The notes under the pieces were generated by a model. That model searched no databases. It worked only from the letters and a program-made list of their open reading frames with translations, and was not told the DNA's origin. The translations under genes and the position numbers were made by a program. From Bacteroidia bacterium (GTDB lineage: Bacteria; Bacteroidota; Bacteroidia; Bacteroidales; Prolixibacteraceae): DNA of 64,000 nucleotides. This document shows, one piece after another, positions 1 through 9,572 of the stretch. The DNA is taken from contig JANYKW010000108.1 of assembly GCA_025358025.1 (NCBI GenBank), forward strand, positions 1 to 64,000. The letters are read 5' to 3'. Every line of letters starts with the position of its first letter. Within the stretch, counting starts at the first letter, position 1.

Positions 1-156
1 CATCGAAAAAACTATGAACGCTATATGTTACCCATGATTGAGAATGGCTGGCTTACCATGACCATACCCGGAAAACCAACAAGTCCAAAACAACAATACC
101 TCACTACATTAAAAGGCAGGTTAATCCTGGAATTTTTAAAATACAAAACCAAATGA
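1..156 (+). CDS. C-terminal end of a probable AlbA_2/HATPase_c_4-type ATP-binding protein (partial)
   Basis: An open frame runs from the window edge to a TGA at 154-156 and encodes the last 51 residues of a protein. The stretch MTIPGKPTSPKQQY followed by a basic helix resembles the winged-helix tail common in Schlafen/AlbA_2-type ATP-binding regulators and some Fic proteins (usual form TIPDKPTS..QKY). Its stop overlaps the ATG of the methyltransferase gene (ATGA), so the two are probably translationally coupled in one operon. The family call rests only on this tail; the catalytic part is outside the window. Confidence 0.5.
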   Translation, partial: HRKNYERYMLPMIENGWLTMTIPGKPTSPKQQYLTTLKGRLILEFLKYKTK

Positions 157-2813
157 GCACCAATACTATCCAATTTCCCGATTCAGATTTTCTTACTCCT
201 GATTCCAGAAAAGAGAGCAAAAAGGTGATATGCTTAGGCAAAGAGTTTAAATCTGATGATGAACGTAGGGAATATTTCCGAAACGAAATGGTGGCAAAAT
301 TGCCGGAGTTAAAGAAAATAGAAGGGTTCCCTATTGGAGAAGATGAAGACATCATAAAACTAAGCGATCCTCCTTATTATACCGCCTGTCCGAACCCTTG
401 GTTAAATGATTTTATTGCCGAATGGGAACAAGAGAAAAAAAACATTTCAGTAAGAAAAAAGGATTTTCATGTTTATGAACCTTATGCCAGCGATGTGAGT
501 GAGGGGAAAAATAATCCTATCTATAACGCCCATAGTTACCATACAAAAGTACCTCACCCTGCAATTATGAGGTATATACTTCATTATACTCAACCTGGGG
601 ATATTATATTTGATGGCTTTGCAGGTACTGGAATGACAGGTGTAGCTGCTCAATTATGTGGAAATCCAACATCAGAATTAAAAAATAGTATAGAACAGGA
701 ATTTATTTCTTTAGGGCTTCGGCAACCAAATTGGGGAATCCGAAAAGCAATTTGTGGCGATCTCAGTCCTGTAGCGAGTTTGATTGATTATAATTACAAC
801 ACTCCAATAGATGTTGATGATTTTGAAAAAGAAACCAATGAAATATTAAACAAGGTAAAAAAAGAGTGCGGATGGATGTATGAAACAAAACATTCTGAAG
901 GTATATTTGGTAGAATTAATTATACTGTTTGGAGTGAAGTTTTTATATGTCCAAATTGTAATGGAGATGTAATCTTTTATGATGTGGCTATCGATGAAGA
1001 TAATTCTGCAGTTAATGATGAATTCACATGCATCAATTGTAAATCAATTCTTAAAAAACAGAGTGTTGGGAAAGCTTATTTTACCGAATATGACAAATCA
1101 ATAAAGAAATCTATTAGACAATTACGAACAGTTCCTGTCTTGATAAATTACAATGTGGGAACAAAGCGATATACAAAGAAACCAGACATCCATGATCTTG
1201 ATAAAATAAAAAAGATTGAGGAAAGCTTAATCCCATATTGGTTCCCAACTGATAGAATGCCTGAAGGTGGGGAATCAAGAAGAAATGATGATGGTGGCTT
1301 TACTCATGTTCATCATTTCTATACGAAAAGAAATATTTGGATTCTTGCGTCATTGCTAAATTGCATTGAAAATTCATTAAGACATTTATTGGTATTTAAT
1401 TCAATATCCCAAACTTTGAGTTCTAAGTTGGTTAGATATAATTTGGGTAATAGAGGAAATGGAACACTAAGTGGAACACTTTATATGCCTTCATTGATTG
1501 CAGAAAGTAATGTCCTTAAGGTATTTGAAGGTAAATCAAATGATTTTCTGAAGGCTTATTGTCAAGTTAAATCACAAAACCTAGTTTATACTAATTCTGC
1601 AACAAGCATAAAGAATCTTTATAGCGCATCAGTTGACTATATCTTTACAGACCCACCTTTTGGCGCAAATATTATGTATTCCGAACTCAATTTTATTTGG
1701 GAAGCTTGGCTACGAGTGAAAACCAATAATAAGATGGAGGCAATAGAGAATAAAGTTTTAGGAAAGTCTCTATTAGATTATCAAGATTTAATGGCAAGTT
1801 GCTTTAATGAATACTTTCGGGTTTTAAAACCCGGAAAGTGGATGACTGTTGAATTTAGCAATACAAGTGCATCAGTCTGGAATGGTATTCAAGTAGCTTT
1901 GCAAAAGGCAGGGTTTATAATCGCAAATATTTCAGCACTTGACAAGCAACAAGGAAGTTTCAAGGCCGTAAATACGGTTACTGCGGTAAAGCAAGATTTG
2001 GTTATAAGTTGTTATAAACCAACTATCGATTTTGAAAGTAAATTCAATGCAATTGAAAATAATTTAACTGTTTGGGATTTTGTTGTAGAACATCTAAATC
2101 ATTTACCTGTACATATTAAAAAGGATAATAATACAACTGCAATAATTGAAAGAAGTCCTAAAATACTTTTCGACAGATTAATTACTTACTACCTAATGAA
2201 TGACCTACCAGTACCAATTGATGCAAAAGAATTTCAAGAGGGATTAAGACAACGATTTGTTGAAAGGGATGGTATGTTTTTCATCTCTGTTCAGGCAGCT
2301 GAATACGATGAGAAAAAAGCATTATCTCCTGAATTGGTTCAATGGTCAATATTTGTAGCCAACGAATCAGATGCAATAGAATGGTTAAAGGAAAGATTAC
2401 GTAAACAGCCACAAAAATATCAGGATATCATGCCAGACTTCCGTATTGCAACCCAAGCACTCCGCAAAGGTGATACGCTGCCGGAATTAAAAGAAATATT
2501 GGAGCAAAGCTTTATTCAAGAACCAGATGGTTGTTGGCGCACTCCCGATCCCAATGAGGCCAAAGACAGGGAAGCATTGCGTACAAAGGTGTTGTTAAAA
2601 GAGTTTAATGGGTATGTTACAGCAATTAGCCAACCCAAAGCAAAGAAGCTGAAAGAAGTACGTGTTGAAGCATTACGTGCAGGATACAAGAACTGTTGGG
2701 AGCAAAAGGACTTTAAAACCATTGTCACCGTAGGAGATATGATTCCACAAAACATTTTGCTTGAAGATGAGCAATTGTTGATGTATTACGATATTGCAAA
2801 AGACAGAGTGTGA
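153..2813 (+). CDS. pglX: PglX-like adenine-specific DNA methyltransferase (BREX type 3-like)
   Basis: This 886-residue protein is a class I amino-methyltransferase. Motif I, FDGFAGTGMTG, lies at residues 153-163 (SAM binding) and motif IV, DPPF, at residues 500-503 (catalysis). A zinc-ribbon-like pair, CPNC (266-269) and CINC (293-296), lies between them. The N-terminal SDPPYYTACPNPW (71-83) is typical of the large methylases found with BREX type 3 helicase and PglZ genes. In BREX the methylase marks host DNA at an asymmetric site so that the complex can tell self from phage. Its downstream neighbours (helicase, PglZ) support that role. A solitary methylase is the alternative, but the context makes it unlikely. 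Confidence 0.8.
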   Translation: MSTNTIQFPDSDFLTPDSRKESKKVICLGKEFKSDDERREYFRNEMVAKLPELKKIEGFPIGEDEDIIKLSDPPYYTACPNPWLNDFIAEWEQEKKNISVRKKDFHVYEPYASDVSEGKNNPIYNAHSYHTKVPHPAIMRYILHYTQPGDIIFDGFAGTGMTGVAAQLCGNPTSELKNSIEQEFISLGLRQPNWGIRKAICGDLSPVASLIDYNYNTPIDVDDFEKETNEILNKVKKECGWMYETKHSEGIFGRINYTVWSEVFICPNCNGDVIFYDVAIDEDNSAVNDEFTCINCKSILKKQSVGKAYFTEYDKSIKKSIRQLRTVPVLINYNVGTKRYTKKPDIHDLDKIKKIEESLIPYWFPTDRMPEGGESRRNDDGGFTHVHHFYTKRNIWILASLLNCIENSLRHLLVFNSISQTLSSKLVRYNLGNRGNGTLSGTLYMPSLIAESNVLKVFEGKSNDFLKAYCQVKSQNLVYTNSATSIKNLYSASVDYIFTDPPFGANIMYSELNFIWEAWLRVKTNNKMEAIENKVLGKSLLDYQDLMASCFNEYFRVLKPGKWMTVEFSNTSASVWNGIQVALQKAGFIIANISALDKQQGSFKAVNTVTAVKQDLVISCYKPTIDFESKFNAIENNLTVWDFVVEHLNHLPVHIKKDNNTTAIIERSPKILFDRLITYYLMNDLPVPIDAKEFQEGLRQRFVERDGMFFISVQAAEYDEKKALSPELVQWSIFVANESDAIEWLKERLRKQPQKYQDIMPDFRIATQALRKGDTLPELKEILEQSFIQEPDGCWRTPDPNEAKDREALRTKVLLKEFNGYVTAISQPKAKKLKEVRVEALRAGYKNCWEQKDFKTIVTVGDMIPQNILLEDEQLLMYYDIAKDRV

Positions 2814-2818
2814 TTTTC

Positions 2819-2903
2819 GCAACAAAATTGCTTAAAATCAAATTTATTTTGCATATATCGCAACAAAATTGCTTTTTATGCGTTATACTTGCAATAAAAT
2901 TGA
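2819..2903 (+). promoter_or_regulatory. Three phased palindromic sites and possible promoter before the RloA-like gene
   Basis: The 96-bp gap holds GCAACAAAATTGC twice (2819-2831, 2860-2872) and a variant, GCAATAAAATTGA, at 2891-2903. Each is an inverted repeat GCAA-N5-TTGC, the third imperfect. Start-to-start distances are 41 and 31 bp, close to four and three helical turns, so all sites face the same side of the DNA. A TATACTTG box at 2884-2891, close to the Bacteroidetes -7 consensus TAnnTTTG, touches the third site. I infer a repressor-controlled internal promoter for the ATPase-RloB-helicase-PglZ genes. The regulator is not identified in the window. Confidence 0.55.
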
Positions 2904-2909
2904 TCTATC

Positions 2910-4205
2910 ATGTTAATCAAGTTTAGTGTTACCAACTTTAAAACTTTCAAGAACAAAGCTGAATTAAGTTTTATTGCTTCCAATTACGATAAAACCAGGG
3001 AAGAAGAAAACCTTTATACCTGTGATATTTTTGGCTTTAGCTTATTGAAAAGTGCTGTTATTTACGGTGCTAATGCAAGTGGCAAAAGCAAATTTATGGA
3101 TGCTTTGTCCTTTATGCGTCGTTTCGTTTTATCCTCTTCAAGGGAAAGTCAAAAGGGTGAACCAATTGGTGTTGAACCGTTTCGTTTAAGTACTGAAACA
3201 AATATAAAACCAACGGAATTTGAGATCATTTTCATTCACAAAAAGCAGTTATTTAGATACGGCTTCGAAGTTGATTCTGAGAAAGTAGTTTCAGAATGGC
3301 TTTACTATCGCCCGCTTACTAAGGAAATTGAGTTGTTTGTAAGAGAAGGTCAGCATTTCAATGTTCATGAACGGAAATTTTCTAAGGGAAGCCGCTTAGC
3401 CAAAGATAAAATGGTTCGTGAGAATGCGTTAATGCTTTCTGTAGCAGCACAGTTTAACGAAGAAGTCGCTGGTTCAGTTATCGAATGGATTAAAAGGTTC
3501 AAAATAATTTCGGCACTTGAATCGGATAACTACAAACTTTATACGGTAGGAATCCTTAAAGACAAGGATAAAAAACCTAAAATATTGGATATGCTTCAAA
3601 AAGCTGACCTCAGTATCTCTGACATCAATCTTGAACAAGTAAATTTCGGTCGATTACCAAAGAAAATAACCGGAAATTTGAAAGATGTTGTCCTAAAGAA
3701 AATGGAGGATGATAATGTTGAGCTTTTTGCTTTAAACACTATTCATCCTGTATTTGATAAATTAGGGAATATTGTAAGACAGGAAGTTTTTGATATGGAT
3801 TTGGATGAATCTTCAGGCACTAACCAATTCTTTGCTCTAACTGGCCCTATTATTGATGTGATTGAAAATGGTTATGTTTTAGCCGTTGACGAATTGGATT
3901 CAAAACTTCATCCTAACCTAGTTGCAAAAATTATCGAGATTTTCAATTCAAAAGAACTTAATCCCAAAAATGCTCAACTAGTATTTAATACGCATGATAC
4001 AAATTTATTAAGTGCTGACATTCTTCGTAGAGACCAAATTTGGTTTGTTGAAAAAGACCGATTTGGCGCAGCAAGTTTGTTTTCATTGTCCGATATTAAA
4101 GAGGTTAGGAAAGAAGATAATTTCGAAAACAACTATATCAAAGGTAAATACGGGGCGATACCGATTATCAGCGATTTCGACAATATTTCATCTGTTGCCG
4201 GATAA
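2910..4205 (+). CDS. RloA-like AAA (AAA_15/AAA_21, ABC-type) ATPase
   Basis: This 431-residue ATPase of the OLD/RloA/AriA type begins with the family's usual MLIKFSVTNFKTF strand. It has Walker A GANASGKS at residues 53-60, Walker B with catalytic glutamate VDELDSKLHP (D327, E328) and the H-loop NTHDTNLL (H362). Such proteins sense infection and activate a partner effector encoded next door; here that is the RloB-like gene, 11 bp downstream. The pair recalls RloA-RloB of restriction islands and, in architecture, the PARIS system (AriA with AriB). It is the first gene after the operator-like gap, whereas all later genes of the operon are tightly packed. Confidence 0.8.
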   Translation: MLIKFSVTNFKTFKNKAELSFIASNYDKTREEENLYTCDIFGFSLLKSAVIYGANASGKSKFMDALSFMRRFVLSSSRESQKGEPIGVEPFRLSTETNIKPTEFEIIFIHKKQLFRYGFEVDSEKVVSEWLYYRPLTKEIELFVREGQHFNVHERKFSKGSRLAKDKMVRENALMLSVAAQFNEEVAGSVIEWIKRFKIISALESDNYKLYTVGILKDKDKKPKILDMLQKADLSISDINLEQVNFGRLPKKITGNLKDVVLKKMEDDNVELFALNTIHPVFDKLGNIVRQEVFDMDLDESSGTNQFFALTGPIIDVIENGYVLAVDELDSKLHPNLVAKIIEIFNSKELNPKNAQLVFNTHDTNLLSADILRRDQIWFVEKDRFGAASLFSLSDIKEVRKEDNFENNYIKGKYGAIPIISDFDNISSVAG

Positions 4206-4216
4206 TCCTAAACAAT

Positions 4217-4924
4217 ATGACTGGAAATAAAAAAATAGAAATTCAAAGAAAATCAGCTCATCTGGATGGATTAAAAGCGGCAAAAAATAGGAGGAGTGTC
4301 GAGCCAATATTTGAACGCCCCTCTCCAACCAGAGAAGAAAAACAAACCATTTTAATTGTTTGTGAGGGTGAAAACACTGAACCATCCTATTTTAATCAGT
4401 TCAGGCTTACTTCTGCAACCATTAAAGCAATTGGTAAAGGATACAATACCGTTTCATTGGTTCAGCAAGCAACCAATCTCCAGGCAAAATATAAATGCGA
4501 CCAAGTTTGGTGCGTATTCGATAAAGATTCAAACTCTCCCCAAAACTTTAACGGTGCAATAAGTTTAGCCAATTCTCTGAATTATGGTATTGCATGGTCG
4601 AACCAAGCTTTTGAGTATTGGTTAATCCTTCATTTAGAAGATCATCAGGGAGGAGGAATGAACAGGTCGGAATACAACGATAAGATAAACAAATATATCA
4701 ATCCGCTAGGAGCAGTTTATGATGGAGAATCGAACAAAAAGATTTCGGACAAGTTCTTTAACCTTTTGATTGGCATTGACCCTAAAACCAATACTAACAG
4801 GACAAATCTTGCAATTTCGAGGGCACGAAGGAATCTTTCATTTCATAGTGGCGTAAATCTGGCAGCAGCAGAATCATGTACTACGGTGTTTCAGCTTGTG
4901 GAAGAGATACTCAAATACGTTTAG
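4217..4924 (+). CDS. RloB-like TOPRIM-type protein
   Basis: This 235-residue protein matches the RloB family. A basic N-terminus is followed by ILIVCEGENTEPSYF (C49-E52), an acidic strand VFDKDS (D102, D104) and the family signature FEYWLILH (E133, H139). The CEGE and D.D elements resemble a TOPRIM metal site, so a nuclease activity is plausible; this is an inference from the fold. It follows the ATPase by 11 bp and precedes the helicase by 9 bp, so the two proteins are probably made together as sensor and effector. Confidence 0.8.
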   Translation: MTGNKKIEIQRKSAHLDGLKAAKNRRSVEPIFERPSPTREEKQTILIVCEGENTEPSYFNQFRLTSATIKAIGKGYNTVSLVQQATNLQAKYKCDQVWCVFDKDSNSPQNFNGAISLANSLNYGIAWSNQAFEYWLILHLEDHQGGGMNRSEYNDKINKYINPLGAVYDGESNKKISDKFFNLLIGIDPKTNTNRTNLAISRARRNLSFHSGVNLAAAESCTTVFQLVEEILKYV

Positions 4925-4933
4925 ATATTTTCA

Positions 4934-7735
4934 ATGAAATATCAGGGAAAAGAAATAGAGATTCTTTCCAAAAAGTCAGTCTTTGGGAAAATTATTACCG
5001 AGATAAAAATTTTGTCGACCGGTGAGATAAAATCTGTTCCCTTCTCTGAATTATCAGATGAAAAGAAACTCCCAACAGATTCGGAAATTTCTTTTAAAGC
5101 CTTAGCTGCAAAAATTAAAGGTGAAGTTTATAAGCAATCCATACTTGCTCCAATCGAGAGCAATATTATCCCCTTACCACATCAGATTTTAGCCTTGGAA
5201 AAGGTAATGGCAGGTCAGTTTCTTCGCTTTCTGATTGCAGATGAGGTGGGTATGGGCAAAACCATTGAAACTGGGTTAGTCCTGAAAGAATTAAAATTAA
5301 GGGGAGTAGTAAAACGAAGTCTGATCATTGTACCTAAATCAGCTATGGGTCAATGGCAACAAGAAATGAAAAGGCATTTCAATGAGTTGTTTAATATTTA
5401 CGATACCGATTACATCAATACATTAAGCCGTACATTTTCGAGATTAGAAGCTGATAATGAAATCAATCTGTTTACCCAGCACAATCAAATCATTGTTTCG
5501 ATGGATTCCTTAAAACCAATTGAAACACGACAGGGTTGGAGCAAACAAAAAGTTGAAGAATACAATCGTTATCGCATCCAGAGCGTTATTGAAGCGGAAT
5601 TTGATCTACTGGTTATTGATGAATGTCACAAAGTTGGTGGAAGCAACACCCAGGTTGGACGGTTTCAAATGGCAGACATCTTGTGTAATGCAATACCCAA
5701 TGTGCTTTTACTATCAGCAACGCCACACAGAGGTAAAAGTGATCATTTCAGAAGAATATTACAATTGCTCAATGCCGATGCTTTTGCCGGAGAAGGTATG
5801 CCGACCATTCCGGAACTGGAACCTTATGTGGTTAGAACAGAGAAAAGACAGGCAATTGATTATAATGGTAAAGCACTTTTCAACAAGCGACATACGCAAA
5901 AAGTAATTGTGGTTTATGATGACAGAAGACATCATCTTCAAAAGAGTCTATATGAAGATGTGACAGATTATGTAGTAAATGGATTCAATCTGGCACAACA
6001 AACAAAAAATACGTCCTACGGCTTTGTAATGCTCTTGTTTCAGCGAATGATGAGTAGCTCGACACAAGCCATTTTGGATGCCATGGTACGAAGAGCAGAC
6101 CGACTTGCTGGCGAAAGAAAGGAAGTAAACAAAGAGAATATCATCAATAACCTGGAAGAATATGGTTATGAAGGACAAATGGAATTGGACTTCGAACAGA
6201 AAATTTTCTCAATGGTTGAAGAAACTCAGGCGAACTATGACACGGAATTAAGCATTTTGCAAGGTTTGATCAGGGATGCAAAAGATTGTTTGAATTCGGA
6301 ATCAGATGCAAAAGTTGAATTTCTTGTAGAAAAACTTGCTGAGTTAAAAAGAAAAGAACAAAATCCGGATTTGAAATTTCTGATTTTTACAGAATTCACG
6401 GGCACTCAATACATGCTGAAAAAGGTTCTGGAAGAAAAAGGCGGTTTTGTGTGCGATGCCATTAATGGCTCAATGGATTTTGATCAGCGTGTTGATGCAT
6501 TAAAAAGGTTCAGGGGATCAACTCAAATATTAGTCTGCACCGATGCTGCCGGTGAATCACTTAATATGCAGTTTGCTCATATTGTGATCAATTTCGACAT
6601 GCCCTGGAACCCAATGGTGGTGGAGCAGAGAATTGGTCGTGTGGATCGTATCGGGCAAAACTTTGAAGTATTGGCATTGAACATGATGTTGGATAATTCT
6701 GTTGACAAGCGTGTTTACGATGTCATTGAAGAGAAACTGAATCAGATTTTGAATCAAATGGGTATTGACAAAACGGCTGATGTGCTGGACAGTACATTGG
6801 AGCGTGAGCAGGTCAATCGTTTATATTTAACGTCATTGCTGAATCCATCGAAGTTTGAACAGGAAAGTAATAGCTGGTTGGCTGAAATAAAAAGCAAATT
6901 GCAGGAGTATAAGAGTACCGAAGGAGCATTGCCAATTTTAGATTCGAAGGATATAAAGGTTGAAAAAATTGATGCCATTAAGCATAGCCCGTTACCAAAG
7001 TGGCTGGAAGGTTTGACAAAAAATTACCTGCAAACAAAAGGAATAATCTATCAGAATTTACTGGAAGGTATTCGATTCAAGTTCCCTGGATTAAAGGATA
7101 ATATCTATACATTCAACATCAGGGAAAGTGTGAATAATCCAATCCCTGAACCAATCTCATTGCAGCATGAAATTATTCAGACGATATTAAAAGATACCAT
7201 ACCATTTACGGAATCTCAGCAAATACCACTTGTAAAAATTAAACAAGGCAATTCGACTCCAGGTCAATGGTCATTGTGGCATTTGGAAGTAAAAAATCAA
7301 TTTGAAACCAATCAAATTATTCAACCCATATTTATTTCTTCCGAAAAAGACAGCTTTCCTGCATTTGCTCAAACAATATGGGACAAACTAATTCAAGAAA
7401 CTAATTTTTTTGATTGTTTGGGGATGCTTTCAGTACAGGAATCAAAGGAGATTTTTAGCACGATTTCAAGTAAAGCAGAAGAACTACTGCAAGCAAAATT
7501 TGAAGAATTTGAAAAAAGCATACTTCAGAATACCGATACAATCAGAAGAAATAAGGAGAAGTCATTCACTTTTCAGGAAAAGCAAATGAATAGAATAGGA
7601 ATTGAAAACATACGTCAATCAAGACTTGGCCGTCTGGATAAGGAAAAAGAAAATTGGGAAGCAACATTTGATTCATCCAAACAAATTGTTCCTTCTCTAA
7701 CCTGCTTATTAATAGTCAATATTGTCAATGAGTAA
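4934..7735 (+). CDS. brxHII: SNF2/HepA-type helicase of the BREX type 3 kind (BrxHII-like)
   Basis: This 933-residue superfamily 2 ATPase has Walker A within DEVGMGKT (103-110), DECH (229-232), motif III SATPH (from 261) and motif VI QRIGRVDRIGQ (565-575), the order of SNF2/RapA-like translocases. A long C-terminal region without known motifs follows. It is the expected size and position for the helicase between the methylase and PglZ in BREX type 3. Its stop overlaps the PglZ start (ATGAGTAA), indicating coupled translation. The exact subtype name is inferred from gene order. Confidence 0.8.
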   Translation: MKYQGKEIEILSKKSVFGKIITEIKILSTGEIKSVPFSELSDEKKLPTDSEISFKALAAKIKGEVYKQSILAPIESNIIPLPHQILALEKVMAGQFLRFLIADEVGMGKTIETGLVLKELKLRGVVKRSLIIVPKSAMGQWQQEMKRHFNELFNIYDTDYINTLSRTFSRLEADNEINLFTQHNQIIVSMDSLKPIETRQGWSKQKVEEYNRYRIQSVIEAEFDLLVIDECHKVGGSNTQVGRFQMADILCNAIPNVLLLSATPHRGKSDHFRRILQLLNADAFAGEGMPTIPELEPYVVRTEKRQAIDYNGKALFNKRHTQKVIVVYDDRRHHLQKSLYEDVTDYVVNGFNLAQQTKNTSYGFVMLLFQRMMSSSTQAILDAMVRRADRLAGERKEVNKENIINNLEEYGYEGQMELDFEQKIFSMVEETQANYDTELSILQGLIRDAKDCLNSESDAKVEFLVEKLAELKRKEQNPDLKFLIFTEFTGTQYMLKKVLEEKGGFVCDAINGSMDFDQRVDALKRFRGSTQILVCTDAAGESLNMQFAHIVINFDMPWNPMVVEQRIGRVDRIGQNFEVLALNMMLDNSVDKRVYDVIEEKLNQILNQMGIDKTADVLDSTLEREQVNRLYLTSLLNPSKFEQESNSWLAEIKSKLQEYKSTEGALPILDSKDIKVEKIDAIKHSPLPKWLEGLTKNYLQTKGIIYQNLLEGIRFKFPGLKDNIYTFNIRESVNNPIPEPISLQHEIIQTILKDTIPFTESQQIPLVKIKQGNSTPGQWSLWHLEVKNQFETNQIIQPIFISSEKDSFPAFAQTIWDKLIQETNFFDCLGMLSVQESKEIFSTISSKAEELLQAKFEEFEKSILQNTDTIRRNKEKSFTFQEKQMNRIGIENIRQSRLGRLDKEKENWEATFDSSKQIVPSLTCLLIVNIVNE

Positions 7736-9572
7736 CTGGATCGATAAATATAAAAAATTGGTTATTCCCAGTCATAAGCTACATGTTATTGTAGCGGATT
7801 TGGACAATCTATTTGATTACTCTGAACTAAGACAGGCATTTGAAAATGAAGGCTATGTGATACTTAACACTAGATCGAATTTAGATGTACGGTTACAATT
7901 TGAAATACACGTTAGAAATTCGGAAAGCAAATATCTAATTATCGCACCAGCATCTTATTCTCCTCTGCCTGATATTGAAATACAAGTACATTTTCAAGCC
8001 ATAGGACTTCCACAACTATTTCCGAACCTGGATGCAAAAGCCATAAGAGGATTAAGTTTTAATGCGCTTTGTCTTTTATCGAATATAAGGCATTATGAGG
8101 AATTGAGCCATGAGAAGACATTGAAATTCTTGCTGGAAAACCTATATAATGTTGATTTTGAAAGCCTAACAAATAGCAAAGCGAAAGAACGGGTATTAAA
8201 TGCTTTAATTACAGTATTACTTGAAAAAAATGGGATCAACCAGCCACTCACCAATTTTCTGGCTAATCTTTCAAGACCCTATTTCCCTGATCTTGTTTTA
8301 AAAGGTTTGACAAGCAATAATCTTGTTGGCTTTATCCAGGAGCAATGGCAATCCTATGCGGAAAACAAAGGTTCATTGCTCGATTTTAAAGAACCATTGC
8401 TCAACAAGAGCTTAGGTTACCTATTTGCTTTCGAATTTTTAAAGCCGGTACAAGTTTCACCGGATAAATATGATGCTTTCCCCAAGCCATTAAAGATCGG
8501 GGTGTATGTGGATGAAAATGGCCACAATGACAATGAATTGGAAGGTCTGATTGAGTATCTTAAACAACAATTAGAAATAATTGAAGATATCGCAGAGCAG
8601 TGGTTTAAAATCATTCAGATTTTGGCCAATGCAAAACTTCGATTTCTTACAACGAGTGACCAGTCACTAAAAGAAAGCTACATTAAAATTGAAATTGCAT
8701 TTAATAATCGCTTTCAGCGTTTTGTTGATAATACCTACGGAAGCCTGTTTTCACTAAGTGGTGTTCGAAAACCAGTTGTTGTATCAAGAATATTGGAACA
8801 TCTTAATGCAAAGCCAGTCAAAAAGAAAGCGTTAATAGTATTTGATGGAATGAGTTACTGGCAATGGAATATTTTAGGAAAAGCACTTTCGGATGCAGGT
8901 CTCAGTTTTTTATCCAATGCATCATTGGCGTATATTCCGACAATAACTGCTTGGTCAAGACAGGCAATATTTAAAGGTGACAAACCTGACTTAAATGAAG
9001 ACAATTCCAAGGAAAATAAGCTGTTTGAATCATTTTGGATAAATCATGGCATTCCATCTTATCAGATCACATTCAAGAAAATTAGCATCAAGGAACCACT
9101 GGATGTAGAAAGTCTTTCTACTGATATCTCTATTCTTGGAATAGTTAGCAACGATTTAGATGATCTATTGCATGGTACAATAATGGGTGATGAACAGTTA
9201 AAAGCATCCACTCAGCAATGGATCGAAAAATCCAAAATAGTCAAAACCATTTCCGATCTATGTACCTGTGGATTTCAATTGTATATTACAGCGGATCATG
9301 GGAATATTGAGGCAAAAGGTATGAAAAATCTATCACTGAAAGAAAAGGTTGGAGCATTAAGCCGAGGTAAAAGACACTTACACTTTACGAATGAAACCCT
9401 TTTACAAAGTTTCCTGAATCAAAATCCTGACTTGATTTCGGGAAGAATAAACCTTTCAGTTTACCTTAAATATCAAGAAGCATTCACAACGGAGAATACC
9501 CAGGTAATAACACATGGAGGTTCTCATTTTTGGGAAGTAATTGTACCTTTTATTTGCATCAATGAACAGTAA
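7728..9572 (+). CDS. pglZ: PglZ, alkaline-phosphatase-superfamily BREX protein
   Basis: This 614-residue protein has the metal-site motifs of the alkaline phosphatase superfamily as seen in PglZ: VFDGMSYWQW (D373), ITADHGN (D523, H524) and HGGSHFWE (H596). PglZ is a core protein of every BREX type, and the N-terminal half is the variable part. The ATG at 7728 is preferred over an in-frame TTG at 7722 because it overlaps the helicase stop by 8 bp in the usual coupled form. It overlaps the next gene by 11 bp. Confidence 0.85.
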   Translation: MSNWIDKYKKLVIPSHKLHVIVADLDNLFDYSELRQAFENEGYVILNTRSNLDVRLQFEIHVRNSESKYLIIAPASYSPLPDIEIQVHFQAIGLPQLFPNLDAKAIRGLSFNALCLLSNIRHYEELSHEKTLKFLLENLYNVDFESLTNSKAKERVLNALITVLLEKNGINQPLTNFLANLSRPYFPDLVLKGLTSNNLVGFIQEQWQSYAENKGSLLDFKEPLLNKSLGYLFAFEFLKPVQVSPDKYDAFPKPLKIGVYVDENGHNDNELEGLIEYLKQQLEIIEDIAEQWFKIIQILANAKLRFLTTSDQSLKESYIKIEIAFNNRFQRFVDNTYGSLFSLSGVRKPVVVSRILEHLNAKPVKKKALIVFDGMSYWQWNILGKALSDAGLSFLSNASLAYIPTITAWSRQAIFKGDKPDLNEDNSKENKLFESFWINHGIPSYQITFKKISIKEPLDVESLSTDISILGIVSNDLDDLLHGTIMGDEQLKASTQQWIEKSKIVKTISDLCTCGFQLYITADHGNIEAKGMKNLSLKEKVGALSRGKRHLHFTNETLLQSFLNQNPDLISGRINLSVYLKYQEAFTTENTQVITHGGSHFWEVIVPFICINEQ

